DNA of 64,000 nucleotides from Ruegeria sp. HKCCD8929 (GCF_013031405.1 NZ_WPZY01000010.1:62001-126000), one strand, 5' to 3'. Positions 25,285-34,493 are shown, numbered from the stretch's first letter. Translations and numbers: made by a program. Notes: generated by a model not told the origin, from the letters alone.

Positions 25285-26520
25285 CTATTCGCCTGGTCTG
25301 TACACCGTGAACAACTCCTTCGGTTCGGCCACCCCGCGCAGCATGTACCGGCCCAGAGAAATCAGGTCATAGTCGCAGGGCTCGGCGGCGCGGGCGACTT
25401 CGTCCGATAGCAGGATGCGCTGACCCAATGAACGGTGCATTCCGGCGATGCGGGCGGCCTGGTTTACCGCCGGGCCGATCACGGTGAAATCCAGCCTGTT
25501 CTCGGCGCCGATATTGCCATAGAGGATTTCACCGGCATGCAGGGCCAGCGTGAACTCGGCCACCGGCAGCCCTGCCGCGGCCCGCTCGGCATTCCGCTCG
25601 GCCATCCTTGTCTGCAATTCTTCCACCGCGGCTAATGCGGCACGGGCATCCGCGTCGATCTCGCCCACGTCGAACATTGCCATCAGCCCGTCGCCCATGA
25701 ATTTCAGGATGTTGCCGCCGCAATCATGCACGACCCCCACTGCAACCGCGAGATAGTCGTTGAGCATCGCGATCATCTCAAGGCCCGGGATCTGCTCGGA
25801 CAGGCTGGTGAACCCTTCCAGATCGAAGTTCCAGATCACCGCGTCGATCTGTTGCAACGATCCGCGCCGGATTTCTCCTGACAACACCCGATGCCCGGCA
25901 TCCCGGCCCAGATAGACCCCAAGCAGGTCCTTGGCCATTTGCCGGTTGGCCGCCGATTTCAGCGCCAATCCGAGATGTGGCAGCGCCTCGCGGATCAACG
26001 AAAGATGGGCGTCGCAGAACCCGTCCGGCGCGTCGCTTGCCCAGGACAGCAGGACGCCCTCGGGCGCGTTGTCGGGGTCAACCGGTCGATCCGGGTCGTA
26101 TTTCTCCAAAAGCAACGCCATCGCCAGATAGTCCGTGGCGCCCCGCTGGCGCAGCTCGTTGAGAAAGGGGAATCGGCTGGCCTCATTCTGCTCCACCAGC
26201 CGTTCGCGCAACGTATCGGTGTCACTGCCCAGCAAGGCATAAAGCGGGCTTTGCACCCACCGCTCTTTCGGCGTGTCGCTGTATTCGTAGTTTTCGACCA
26301 GCACCCCTTGGTCCCGGGTCCAGCTGAACCCGGTGCCGCCATAGTTGGGGTGAAACGCGTTCTGCGCCGCATGAAAGCGCATGAGGGGAATACCGAGCGC
26401 GATCAGCTGGTCGCAATAGCCCTCGAGCAGCTCCTGCTGCCCGGCCCCTTCGAGCCCCCGCTCCAACAGCCAGCCGATCAGTTGGTGAGACGCGGGCAAA
26501 GGGGTGTCGATCCTGGTCAT
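25285..26520 (-). CDS. Class III adenylate/guanylate cyclase with N-terminal sensor-like region
   Basis: This is a 411-residue nucleotide cyclase. The C-terminal catalytic domain has both metal Asp residues (NFDLEGFT, Asp233; FMGDGLMAMF, Asp277) and Lys273. The later motif DFTVIGPAVNQAARI carries the Asn and Arg of the active site, so the domain should be active as a homodimer. The N-terminal 220 residues show no signal peptide or membrane helix and I do not recognise the domain. ATG at 26520 follows GGAG by six bases and is preferred to TTG at 26532. Confidence 0.88.
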   Translation of the reverse strand: MTRIDTPLPASHQLIGWLLERGLEGAGQQELLEGYCDQLIALGIPLMRFHAAQNAFHPNYGGTGFSWTRDQGVLVENYEYSDTPKERWVQSPLYALLGSDTDTLRERLVEQNEASRFPFLNELRQRGATDYLAMALLLEKYDPDRPVDPDNAPEGVLLSWASDAPDGFCDAHLSLIREALPHLGLALKSAANRQMAKDLLGVYLGRDAGHRVLSGEIRRGSLQQIDAVIWNFDLEGFTSLSEQIPGLEMIAMLNDYLAVAVGVVHDCGGNILKFMGDGLMAMFDVGEIDADARAALAAVEELQTRMAERNAERAAAGLPVAEFTLALHAGEILYGNIGAENRLDFTVIGPAVNQAARIAGMHRSLGQRILLSDEVARAAEPCDYDLISLGRYMLRGVAEPKELFTVYRPGE

Positions 26521-26579
26521 TGGAGGCTCCAATTCATACCTGCCCGATCTGGGGTCTGTGACCCGAAATTGCCAGTACG

Positions 26580-27017
26580 CTAATCCATACCTGCCAGCCG
26601 CCGCAGCATCATTCGCAACAATGCCGCCTCGCCCTTGGTGAAATGCGCGGCCAGTTTGGCGTCATAGTGCTCGGCAATGCCGCGCAGCTCACGATAAACG
26701 GCCAGGCCCGCCGGGGTCAGAGTCAGGCGTTCAACCCGGCGATCCCTTTCATCACGGGTCCGGCTCAGGTATCGGCGCTGGCCCAGCTTGGCGACGGCGC
26801 GGCTGACCTTGGTCTTGTGGATGATCGCCCGCTCACCGATCTCTTTGGCGGTCATCTCGCCGTAGTTGCCCAGATGAAACAGCACTCGCCATTCGGTTCT
26901 GAGCATCCCGTAGCGATTCTTATAGACCCGCTGAAACTCGAGCGAGCTTTGCTCAGCCGCCTGATTCAGCAGGAAGGGCAGGAAATTTCGCAGATCAAAG
27001 TCATCTTTTTCTGTCAT
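26580..27017 (-). CDS. MarR-family regulator, probably of the homogentisate operon
   Basis: This 145-residue winged-helix repressor has WRVLFHLGNYGEMTAKEIGE, HKTKVSRAVAKLGQRRYLSR (recognition helix) and the wing RDERDRRVERLTLT. It is divergent from hmgA across only 72 bp that contain a good palindrome. By analogy with other homogentisate clusters it likely represses hmgA and responds to a pathway intermediate. AGGAG precedes the ATG. Confidence 0.87.
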   Translation of the reverse strand: MTEKDDFDLRNFLPFLLNQAAEQSSLEFQRVYKNRYGMLRTEWRVLFHLGNYGEMTAKEIGERAIIHKTKVSRAVAKLGQRRYLSRTRDERDRRVERLTLTPAGLAVYRELRGIAEHYDAKLAAHFTKGEAALLRMMLRRLAGMD

Positions 27018-27038
27018 TTTCGCGTCTCCTGTCCTTGT

Positions 27039-27056
27039 TAGTTACAAAATCAACTA
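27039..27056. promoter_or_regulatory. Candidate MarR operator, MarR gene / hmgA gap
   Basis: TAGTT-N8-AACTA forms a perfect 5-bp-arm dyad in an AT-rich spot between the divergent starts. The half-site spacing fits MarR proteins. Binding is inference. Confidence 0.5.
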
Positions 27057-27089
27057 TTATTCGACAAGCACCAAACGGAGGAACGCGCC

Positions 27090-28445
27090 ATGAATCGTCC
27101 GACTGATCCGCATGAAATGACCCAGGCAGGCACGCCTGTCGGCACTGTCGAGGGCTATATGCCCGGCTTCGGCAATGACTTTGAGACCGAGGCGCTGCCC
27201 GGCGCCGTGCCGCAGGGCATGAACAGCCCGCAGAAATGTAACTATGGCCTTTATGGCGAGCAACTGAGCGGGACCGCCTTCACCGCCAACCCGCCTGAGC
27301 GCACCTGGTGCTACCGTATCCGCCCGTCGGTGAAGCACTCGCACCGCTATGAAAAACTCGACCTGCCCTACTGGAAATCCGCGCCTTGCGTGGACCCGGA
27401 CGTGATTAGCCTGGGCCAGTACCGCTGGGACCCGGTGCCGCATTCGGATCAGGGGCTGACGTGGCTGACCGGCATGCGCACCATGACCACCGCAGGTGAC
27501 GTCAACACGCAGGTGGGCATGGCCAGCCATATCTATCTGGTCACCGAATCGATGGTGAACGACTATTTCTACTCGGCCGATTCCGAGCTGCTGGTGGTCC
27601 CGCAAGAGGGTCGCCTGCGCTTTGCCACCGAGCTGGGCATCATCGATCTGGAACCCAAGGAGATCGCCATTATCCCGCGCGGTCTGGTCTATCGTGTCGA
27701 GGTTCTGGAGGGCCCCTGCCGCGGCTTTGTCTGCGAGAACTACGGCCAGAAATTTGAGTTGCCCGGTCGCGGCCCCATCGGCGCCAACTGCATGGCCAAC
27801 CCGCGCGATTTCAAGGCGCCCGTGGCAGCCTTCGAGGATCGTGAAGTACCCTCGACCATCACCATCAAATGGTGTGGCCAGTTCCACACCAGCAAGATCG
27901 GCCAGTCGCCGCTGGACGTGGTCGCGTGGCACGGCAACTACGCGCCCTACAAATACGACCTGCGCAACTACTGCCCGGTCGGCGCCATCCTGTTCGACCA
28001 CCCGGACCCGTCGATCTTTACCGTGCTGACCGCGCCCTCGGGCCATCCCGGCACGGCCAATATCGACTTTGTCCTGTTCCGCGAACGCTGGATGGTGATG
28101 GAGGACACGTTCCGCCCGCCCTGGTATCACAAGAACATCATGTCCGAGCTGATGGGCAACATCTACGGCCAGTACGACGCCAAGCCGCAGGGCTTTGTCC
28201 CCGGCGGGATGAGCCTGCACAACATGATGCTGCCGCACGGGCCGGACAAAGAGGCCTTTGAAAAGGCGTCGAACGCCAATCTTGGCCCCGACAAGCTGGA
28301 CAACACCATGTCCTTCATGTTCGAAACCCGCTTCCCGCAGCATCTGACCGCATTTGCCGCGGATGAGGCGCCGTTGCAGGATGACTATATCGACTGCTGG
28401 ACCGACATCGACAAGAAGTTCGACGGCACCCCCGGCAAGAAATGA
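27090..28445 (+). CDS. hmgA: Homogentisate 1,2-dioxygenase
   Basis: This iron enzyme opens the ring of homogentisate to maleylacetoacetate in Tyr/Phe degradation. At 451 residues it matches the family in length. Marks are [18 protein letters not shown] at the N-terminus, [12 protein letters not shown] and the C-terminal core with [27 protein letters not shown] and [13 protein letters not shown], which contain the iron ligands. GGAGGAA precedes the ATG. It leads an operon running to about 34922 and is presumably controlled by the divergent MarR gene. Confidence 0.97.
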   Translation: MNRPTDPHEMTQAGTPVGTVEGYMPGFGNDFETEALPGAVPQGMNSPQKCNYGLYGEQLSGTAFTANPPERTWCYRIRPSVKHSHRYEKLDLPYWKSAPCVDPDVISLGQYRWDPVPHSDQGLTWLTGMRTMTTAGDVNTQVGMASHIYLVTESMVNDYFYSADSELLVVPQEGRLRFATELGIIDLEPKEIAIIPRGLVYRVEVLEGPCRGFVCENYGQKFELPGRGPIGANCMANPRDFKAPVAAFEDREVPSTITIKWCGQFHTSKIGQSPLDVVAWHGNYAPYKYDLRNYCPVGAILFDHPDPSIFTVLTAPSGHPGTANIDFVLFRERWMVMEDTFRPPWYHKNIMSELMGNIYGQYDAKPQGFVPGGMSLHNMMLPHGPDKEAFEKASNANLGPDKLDNTMSFMFETRFPQHLTAFAADEAPLQDDYIDCWTDIDKKFDGTPGKK

Positions 28446-28561
28446 CGACACTTGCGGCGATCATCCTCTGCGTAGTGATCGCCGCGCTCATCGGTTACGG
28501 GCTGTATCTGCACCTGACCGGTGACCCAATGGATGACGAGGACGATCCGGATGACACTTAA
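28442..28561 (+). CDS. 39-residue membrane microprotein between hmgA and fahA
   Basis: This very short gene starts inside the hmgA stop (ATGA) and ends inside the first codons of fahA. It encodes one membrane helix ([20 protein letters not shown]) and a highly acidic tail ([11 protein letters not shown]). The double overlap, a clean membrane-protein composition and the downstream ribosome site embedded in its tail all suggest a real coupled gene. Its function is unknown; the acidic tail would face the cytoplasm or periplasm depending on orientation. Confidence 0.6.
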   Translation: MTTLAAIILCVVIAALIGYGLYLHLTGDPMDDEDDPDDT

Positions 28562-29807
28562 GAAAAGCTGGGTGGCTTCGGCCAACGACGCCAACCACCC
28601 GTTTCCGCTGAACAACCTGCCCTACGGCGTGTTTTCGACCGAAGGGTCGGACCCGCGCTGCGGCGTGGCCATCGGCGACATGATCCTTGACGTGAGCGCA
28701 GCCGAGGCCGAGGGGATCATCGCCCTGACCGATGTACCTCTGTTCGACGTGCCGTTCTGGAACGAGTTGATGGAGGAAGGCCCCGCCGTATGGACCGCCC
28801 TGCGCGAGCGGCTGATCGCGTTGCTGGCCGAGGGCTCTGCCGAGCAGGACAAGGTCGAACCGCTGCTGGTGCCGATGGATGAGGCCGAGTTGCATATGCC
28901 CTTCGCCGTCAGCGAATACACCGACTTCTACGCGGGCCGGAACCATGCTTTCAACGTGGGCACCATGTTCCGCGGCCCGGAAAACGCGCTGCCGCCCAAC
29001 TGGCTGCATATCCCGATCGGCTACAATGGCCGCGCCTCCTCGGTCGTGGTGTCGGGCAGCGATATCCGCCGCCCCTGGGGCCAACTCAAGTCTCCCGACC
29101 ACGACCGACCCGCCTTCCTGCCCTGCCGCCGCTTCGATATCGAGCTGGAAATGGGCGCCATCGTGGGCGCGCCCTCGGACGGCCCGATCACGGTGCAGGA
29201 GGCCGATGATCACATCTTCGGCTACGTTCTGCTGAACGACTGGTCGGCGCGCGACATCCAGGCCTGGGAGTATCAGCCGCTCGGCCCCTTCCAGGCCAAG
29301 GCCACTGCCACCTCGATCTCCCCCTGGATCGTCACCAAGGCCGCGTTGGAGCCGTTCCGCTGCGACACGCCCACACGCGAGTTTGAACTGCTGGACCACC
29401 TCAAGGATTGCGGCCCGATGCTCTACGACATCGAGTTGGAGGTGACGATGGCGCCCGAAGGCAAGGACGCCACCACCATTGCGCGGACCAATTACAAGGA
29501 AATGTACTACTCCGCCGCGCAGCAGCTGGCACATCACACGACATCGGGCTGCCCGATGAATGCGGGCGACCTGCTGGGATCGGGCACCATCTCGGGCGCC
29601 GCAAAACCCGAGCGCGGCTCGCTGCTGGAACTGAGCTGGGGCGGAAAAGAGCCTCTGACGCTGGACACGGGCGAAACTCGCTCCTTCATCGAGGATGGCG
29701 ATACGCTAACCCTAAAGGGCGCCGCCAAAGGTGATGGCTATACCATCGGCTTCGGCGACTGCGGCGGCACGGTCCTGCCCGCCCTCGATGACCCATACGC
29801 ACGCTAA
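28551..29807 (+). CDS. fahA: Fumarylacetoacetase
   Basis: This enzyme hydrolyses fumarylacetoacetate to fumarate and acetoacetate, the last step of homogentisate breakdown. The 418-residue protein has YTDFYAGRNHAFNVGTMFRG (catalytic His region), RPWGQLKSPDHDRP, EMGAIVG and LNDWSARDIQAWEYQPLGPF. GAGGA lies eight bases before the ATG at 28551. It overlaps the preceding microprotein by 11 bases. Confidence 0.96.
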   Translation: MTLKKSWVASANDANHPFPLNNLPYGVFSTEGSDPRCGVAIGDMILDVSAAEAEGIIALTDVPLFDVPFWNELMEEGPAVWTALRERLIALLAEGSAEQDKVEPLLVPMDEAELHMPFAVSEYTDFYAGRNHAFNVGTMFRGPENALPPNWLHIPIGYNGRASSVVVSGSDIRRPWGQLKSPDHDRPAFLPCRRFDIELEMGAIVGAPSDGPITVQEADDHIFGYVLLNDWSARDIQAWEYQPLGPFQAKATATSISPWIVTKAALEPFRCDTPTREFELLDHLKDCGPMLYDIELEVTMAPEGKDATTIARTNYKEMYYSAAQQLAHHTTSGCPMNAGDLLGSGTISGAAKPERGSLLELSWGGKEPLTLDTGETRSFIEDGDTLTLKGAAKGDGYTIGFGDCGGTVLPALDDPYAR

Positions 29808-29844
29808 AAGCGCAATTTTTGACATCTTATCGACTGGAAATCCC

Positions 29845-30321
29845 ATGAAAACAAAATCCCTAATTGCCTCAGCAATTCTGGTGTTCGGACTTTCGGCACC
29901 GGCGTTTGCGGATGATACCCAAGCGCTGGCTGAACAATATGTAAACATGCCAGAAATCCAGCAGATGATGACAGACATGTTTTCTCCGGAGAGCATGGCC
30001 AATCAGGTAGCAGCAAGCCTGCCGGCTAATATCCAACTGACGGACAGCCAAAAGCAGCGGATCGGAACGTTGATGTCCGATGCAATGAATGACCTGCGTC
30101 CGAAGATGACGGCGTTGATGATCAAAGGAAGCGCGGAAACCTTTACCACTGATGAGCTTACCGCATTGATTGACTTCTATAGCTCAGAACACGGGGCCGC
30201 GATCATGGCCAAAATGCAGCCATTCATGCAACGCACCATGGCCGAACTCGCTGCCGACATGCAAAAAATCCAAATGGAAATCACACCAGAACTGGTGAAA
30301 ATTCTTCAGGAGAAAAGCTGA
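29845..30321 (+). CDS. DUF2059 periplasmic protein
   Basis: This 158-residue protein has a clear signal peptide (SLIASAILVFGLSAPAFA, cleaved before DDTQ). The DUF2059 domain follows, helical, with FTTDELTALIDFYSSEHG AAI near residue 110. Function of the family is unknown. Its base composition is lower in GC than its neighbours, suggesting a later insertion into the operon. Its stop shares one base with the next start (TGATG). Confidence 0.8.
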   Translation: MKTKSLIASAILVFGLSAPAFADDTQALAEQYVNMPEIQQMMTDMFSPESMANQVAASLPANIQLTDSQKQRIGTLMSDAMNDLRPKMTALMIKGSAETFTTDELTALIDFYSSEHGAAIMAKMQPFMQRTMAELAADMQKIQMEITPELVKILQEKS

Positions 30322-31271
30322 TGGCTAAAGCTTTCGCCTCCCAAGGCGACATGACCGAAAAGAAGATCTCGTTCACCGAAGTGGGCGAGGGGCTTTATGC
30401 CTTTACCGCCGAGGGTGACCCCAACTCGGGCGTCATCATCGGCGATGACAGCGTGATGATCGTCGAGGCTCAGGCAACCCCGCGCCTGGCAAACAAGGTG
30501 ATCGAATGCGTGCGCTCGGTCACCGACAAGCCGATCACCCATGTGGTGCTGACCCATTACCATGCCGTCCGCGTGCTGGGAGCCAGCGCGTTCGGCGCGA
30601 ACCAGACCATCATGGGCGACACCGCTCGTGCCATGGTCGTGGAACGCGGGCAAGAGGACTGGGACAGCGAGTTCCAACGCTTCCCGCGTCTGTTCGAGGG
30701 GCACGAGAGCATCCCCGGCCTGACCTACCCGACCACGACCTTCTCTGAGGACATGACCGTCTATCTCGGCAACCGCCGGGTGGACCTGATGCATCTGGGC
30801 CGTGCTCATACGGCGGGCGATATCGTGATCCATGTGCCGGATCAGAACGTGATGTTCACCGGCGATATCGTGGAATATCACTCGGCCTGCTATTGCGGTG
30901 ACGGGCATTTTGGGGATTGGGGCGATACGCTCGACAACATCAGGGCCTTCGACGTGGATGCCATCGCACCGGGCCGCGGCGATGCGCTGGTCGGGAAAGA
31001 GATGGTGAACGCCGCCATCGAAAACACCCGCGATTTCGTTGAAAGCACCTATCGCCCCGCCGCCCGCGTGGCCGCCCGCAACGGCACATTGAAAGAGGCG
31101 TGGGACGCGGTACGCACCGAGTGCGATCCCAAGTTCGCCGACTACGCGATCTATGAACACTGCCTGCCGTTCAACGTGGCCCGCGCCTATGACGAAGCAC
31201 GCGGCATTGACACGCCGCGCATCTGGACCGCCCAGCGCGATCTGGAAATGTGGGAAGCCCTGCAAGGTTGA
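30321..31271 (+). CDS. Metallo-beta-lactamase-fold protein with degenerate metal motif
   Basis: This 316-residue protein has the MBL fold. The signature that normally reads HxHxDH is HYHAVR here (LTHYHAVRVLGAS, about residue 76), so the Asp and third His of the second metal site are missing. The later ligands remain: GRAHTAGDIV (His) and MFTGDIVEYHS (Asp). It may bind a single metal or have a different chemistry. CAGGAG precedes the ATG. Its place in the homogentisate operon suggests a role in aromatic catabolism. Confidence 0.82.
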   Translation: MAKAFASQGDMTEKKISFTEVGEGLYAFTAEGDPNSGVIIGDDSVMIVEAQATPRLANKVIECVRSVTDKPITHVVLTHYHAVRVLGASAFGANQTIMGDTARAMVVERGQEDWDSEFQRFPRLFEGHESIPGLTYPTTTFSEDMTVYLGNRRVDLMHLGRAHTAGDIVIHVPDQNVMFTGDIVEYHSACYCGDGHFGDWGDTLDNIRAFDVDAIAPGRGDALVGKEMVNAAIENTRDFVESTYRPAARVAARNGTLKEAWDAVRTECDPKFADYAIYEHCLPFNVARAYDEARGIDTPRIWTAQRDLEMWEALQG

Positions 31272-31424
31272 CCCACAAATCGCGGGGCGACCTTGATCCA
31301 GATCGTGTCGCCCCGGGAAAAACGATGTGACCATGAGCCAAGACCTCCGGCGCCATCGTGGCGGAGGACAGGAGATTTGTGTCCTGCATCCAGTTCGGAC
31401 GCACAGCCATTGGGGGGAGAGCCC

Positions 31425-33035
31425 ATGAACAAGATTTTCGAAGTTCCACTCTATGCCTACGAGCGCAGTCCCGATCAGGACGCGCCCGTTCCGGTACGCC
31501 ACAAGGTGATCGTCGTCGGCGCCGGCCCCATCGGGCTTGGCGCGGCCATCGACCTTGCCCAGCAGGGTGTTGAAGTGGTGGTTCTTGACGACAATGACAA
31601 GGTCAGCTTCGGCAGCCGTGCCATCTGTTTCGCCAAGCGCCCGCTGGAGATCCTCGACCGTCTGGGCTGTGGCCAGCCGATGGTGGACAAGGGTGTCGAG
31701 TGGGACGTCGGCAAGGTCTTTTTCGACGACCGGCAGGTCTATGAGTTCAACCTGCTGCCCGAGGAGGGGCACCGGCGCCCGGCCTTCATCAACCTGCAAC
31801 AGTATTACTTCGAAGAATACCTGGTGAACCGCGTTCGCGAGTTGCAGGCCGAGGGCGCACCCATCGAAATCCGGGGCCGCAACAAGGTCGAGGCCATCGG
31901 CACTCATCCCGATCATGTGAAGCTTGAGGTGGAAACGCCCGAAGGCTCTTACACGGTCGAGGCCGACTGGCTGATCGCGTGCGACGGCGCGGGCTCGCCC
32001 ATCCGGGCGATGCTGGGCAAGGACTTTGTCGGACGCGTGTTCGAGGACAATTTCCTGATTGCCGACGTGATCATGGAGGCCGATTTCCCCACCGAGCGCT
32101 GGTTCTGGTTCGACCCGCCCTTCAACAAGGGCCAGTCGGCGCTGCTGCACAAGCAACCCGATGGCGTCTGGCGCATCGACCTGCAACTGGGCTGGGACAT
32201 CGACAAGGAACGCGAGAAGCGCCCCGAGAACGTCATCCCGCGCCTCAAGGCGATGCTGGGCCAGGATGTGAAATTCGATCTGGAATGGGTGTCGATCTAC
32301 ACCTTCCAGTGCCGACGGATGGAACAGTTCCGCCACGACCGGGTGATCTTTGCCGGTGACTCGGCGCACCAGGTCTCACCCTTCGGTGCGCGCGGGGCCA
32401 ATTCGGGCCTGCAGGATACCGATAACCTGTGCTGGAAGCTGAAACTGGTGCTTGACGGCAAGGCGCCGGAGGCGCTGCTGGACAGCTATGACATCGAGCG
32501 CATTCACGGCGCGGACGAGAATATCCTGAACTCGACCCGGTCGACCGATTTCATCACGCCCAAGTCCGAGATGTCCCGCACCCTGCGCGATGCGGTGCTG
32601 GATCTGAGCGAGCACTATGAATTCGCGCGACCCCTGGTGAATTCCGGCCGCCTGAGCGTGCCCTGCACCTATGATGGCTCGCCGCTCAATTCGGCGGACG
32701 CGCTGGATGGACCGGCGCGCACCCGTCCGGGCTCACCCTGCCCCGACGCGCCACTGAAGGACGAGTTCCTGCTGCCGAAACTGGGCGGCAAGTTCACCCT
32801 GCTGACCATCGACGCAGATGCGCCGGATGTGATCGAAGAGGACGGGGTCGAAGTCACCCGCCTCGCGCTTTCGGTCAAGGACGACCCGACGCTGGAGCTG
32901 AAACGCCGCTATCTGGGCGACAATGACAGCGCCGTCTACCTGATCCGCCCCGATCAGCACGTGGCCGCCCGCCGTCCCAGCTTTGACGAAAACATGTTCC
33001 GGCACGCGATCCGCCGGGCCACCGGCAAGGAGTAA
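31425..33035 (+). CDS. FAD-dependent aromatic monooxygenase, PHBH/MhpA-like
   Basis: This is a 536-residue class A flavin hydroxylase. The FAD Rossmann motif is VVGAGPIGLGAAIDLAQQG (about residue 29). The CDGAGSP (DG) motif lies near residue 190, and FAGDSAHQVSPFGARGANSG near 310. These enzymes hydroxylate phenolic acids with NAD(P)H and O2. The start at 31425 follows a GGGGGGAGA site. It sits 154 bp after the MBL gene and six bases before a DUF2783 gene. It might make homogentisate or a related diphenol; the substrate is unproven. Confidence 0.85.
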   Translation: MNKIFEVPLYAYERSPDQDAPVPVRHKVIVVGAGPIGLGAAIDLAQQGVEVVVLDDNDKVSFGSRAICFAKRPLEILDRLGCGQPMVDKGVEWDVGKVFFDDRQVYEFNLLPEEGHRRPAFINLQQYYFEEYLVNRVRELQAEGAPIEIRGRNKVEAIGTHPDHVKLEVETPEGSYTVEADWLIACDGAGSPIRAMLGKDFVGRVFEDNFLIADVIMEADFPTERWFWFDPPFNKGQSALLHKQPDGVWRIDLQLGWDIDKEREKRPENVIPRLKAMLGQDVKFDLEWVSIYTFQCRRMEQFRHDRVIFAGDSAHQVSPFGARGANSGLQDTDNLCWKLKLVLDGKAPEALLDSYDIERIHGADENILNSTRSTDFITPKSEMSRTLRDAVLDLSEHYEFARPLVNSGRLSVPCTYDGSPLNSADALDGPARTRPGSPCPDAPLKDEFLLPKLGGKFTLLTIDADAPDVIEEDGVEVTRLALSVKDDPTLELKRRYLGDNDSAVYLIRPDQHVAARRPSFDENMFRHAIRRATGKE

Positions 33036-33040
33036 GCGAC

Positions 33041-33238
33041 ATGACCGATCTGATCCTGACCCCGAATATCGACGGCGCAGACGATTTCTATGCCGATCTT
33101 CTGGCCGCGCATGAAGGCCTCGACAAATCCGCCAGCGATGCACTGAGCGCACGTCTTGTGCTGGTGCTGGCCAACCATATCGGCGACCGCGCAGTGCTGG
33201 ACCAGGCGCTCAAGGCCGCCGCCCTGAAACAGGAGTGA
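33041..33238 (+). CDS. DUF2783 small protein
   Basis: This 65-residue acidic-helical protein (FYADLLAAHEGLDKSASDAL) resembles the DUF2783 family, which commonly lies next to flavin monooxygenases in Rhodobacteraceae homogentisate loci. AAGGAG lies before the ATG, five bases after the monooxygenase stop. It may be a partner or stabiliser of the monooxygenase, which is inference from linkage. Confidence 0.78.
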   Translation: MTDLILTPNIDGADDFYADLLAAHEGLDKSASDALSARLVLVLANHIGDRAVLDQALKAAALKQE

Positions 33239-33243
33239 CCCCC

Positions 33244-33786
33244 ATGAAAATCGAACAGATCCACCACGTTGCCTATCGCTGCAAGGACGCTAAGGAAACC
33301 GTCGAGTGGTACGGCAAGATGCTGAACATGGACTTCATCCTGGCGATTGCCGAGGATCACGTCCCCTCGACCCACGAGCCCGATCCTTACATGCATCTGT
33401 TCCTGGATGCCGGGAACGGCAACGTGCTGGCGTTTTTCGAACTGCCGACTAAGCCCGAGATGGGCCGCGATCCGAATACGCCGAAATGGGTGCAGCACAT
33501 CGCATTCAAGGTAAAAGACCGTGAAGAATTGATCGCATTCAAGGACCATCTCGAGGCCAATGGTGTCGAGGTTCTGGGTGTGACCGACCACTCGATCTTT
33601 CACTCGATCTACTTCTTCGATCCGAGCGGGCACCGCATCGAACTGGCCTGCCCGGATCCGGAGGAAGAGGCGATGCTGGCCAAGCTGGATACGGTGAAAT
33701 GGGAGATGCTGGAAGAGTGGTCGAAGACCAAGAAGGCGCCCAAACACGCGGACTGGCTGCATGCCAAGGAACTGGGTAACGTCTGA
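33244..33786 (+). CDS. VOC-superfamily protein (glyoxalase/extradiol-dioxygenase fold)
   Basis: This 180-residue vicinal-oxygen-chelate protein has a plausible 2-His-1-Glu metal triad in IHHVAYRC (near residue 7), VQHIAFKV (near 84) and GHRIELACP (near 126). Enzymes of this fold include glyoxalase I, extradiol dioxygenases and 4-hydroxyphenylpyruvate dioxygenase; the length fits a single-module enzyme. AGGAG eight bases before the ATG fixes the start. It is the neighbour of DUF2783 in the operon. Confidence 0.83.
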   Translation: MKIEQIHHVAYRCKDAKETVEWYGKMLNMDFILAIAEDHVPSTHEPDPYMHLFLDAGNGNVLAFFELPTKPEMGRDPNTPKWVQHIAFKVKDREELIAFKDHLEANGVEVLGVTDHSIFHSIYFFDPSGHRIELACPDPEEEAMLAKLDTVKWEMLEEWSKTKKAPKHADWLHAKELGNV

Positions 33787-33809
33787 CCACAGGTGATCCG
33801 TGCGACAGA

Positions 33810-33842
33810 GGCAATCGGCCCCGCGCCGGTTGCCTTGCGTTT
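33810..33842 (+). terminator. Possible intra-operon terminator before maiA
   Basis: A 10-bp stem (GGCAATCGGC/GCCGGTTGCC, one wobble) with a CCCGC loop is followed by TTGCGTTT. It may attenuate rather than end transcription. Confidence 0.5.
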
Positions 33843-33854
33843 GGGAGGAACGGG

Positions 33855-34493
33855 ATGAGCGACGTTGTGCTCTATGACTACTGGCGATCATCGGCCAGCT
33901 ACCGGGTGCGGATCGCGTTGAATCTGGCGGGGATCGCCTATCGCCCGGTCATGGTCGATCTGACCAAGGGCGCGCAGAAATCGCCGGAGCATCTGGCGCG
34001 CAACCCGCAAGGCTTCGTGCCGGTGCTCGAGATCGACGGGCTTCGGCTGACGCAGTCACTGGCGATCCTCGACTATCTGGATCAGACCCGGGGTATGCGC
34101 CTGTTGCCCTCCACGCCTGCCGCGCGCGCGCGGGTACTGGCGCTGGCCCACGCTATTGCGGTCGACATCCACCCGGTCTGCAACCTGCAGGTCGCCAAAC
34201 ACGCAACGGCGCTGAGCGGCGGGGCCGAGGGGATGCCGGGCGACTGGATGCGGCATTTCATCCGCCCCGGCCTGCTGGCCTTTGAACGCCTGCTGGGCGG
34301 GTTCGATCAGAGCTCCTATTGCTGCGGCGACGCGCCGGGGCTGGCCGATATCTGCCTGATGCCACAGCTCTACAACGCGCGCCGGTGGGAAGTGGACCTG
34401 TCGGACATGCCGCGCCTGCTGGGGGCCGAGGCCGCCTGCGCCGAACACCCGGCCTTTGCCGCGGCACATCCGGATGCAAACGCGCCTGCATAG
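33855..34493 (+). CDS. maiA: Maleylacetoacetate isomerase
   Basis: This zeta-class glutathione transferase isomerises maleylacetoacetate to fumarylacetoacetate between the HmgA and FahA steps. The 212-residue protein opens with YDYWRSSASYRVRIALNLAG, where the SSxSxRVRIAL motif holds the catalytic Ser, followed by NPQGFVPVLEIDG and the C-terminal helical domain with GLADICLMPQLYNA. It follows a putative attenuator hairpin. GGGAGGAA precedes the ATG. Confidence 0.94.
   Translation: MSDVVLYDYWRSSASYRVRIALNLAGIAYRPVMVDLTKGAQKSPEHLARNPQGFVPVLEIDGLRLTQSLAILDYLDQTRGMRLLPSTPAARARVLALAHAIAVDIHPVCNLQVAKHATALSGGAEGMPGDWMRHFIRPGLLAFERLLGGFDQSSYCCGDAPGLADICLMPQLYNARRWEVDLSDMPRLLGAEAACAEHPAFAAAHPDANAPA

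Noticed and set aside
27057..28451. 464-codon open frame antisense to hmgA
   Set aside because: It mirrors codon positions of hmgA and has no recognisable domain or ribosome site.
30306..32369. 687-codon open frame on the - strand
   Set aside because: It is antisense to the MBL and monooxygenase genes and rich in His, Gly, Val and Ala runs typical of shadow translation.
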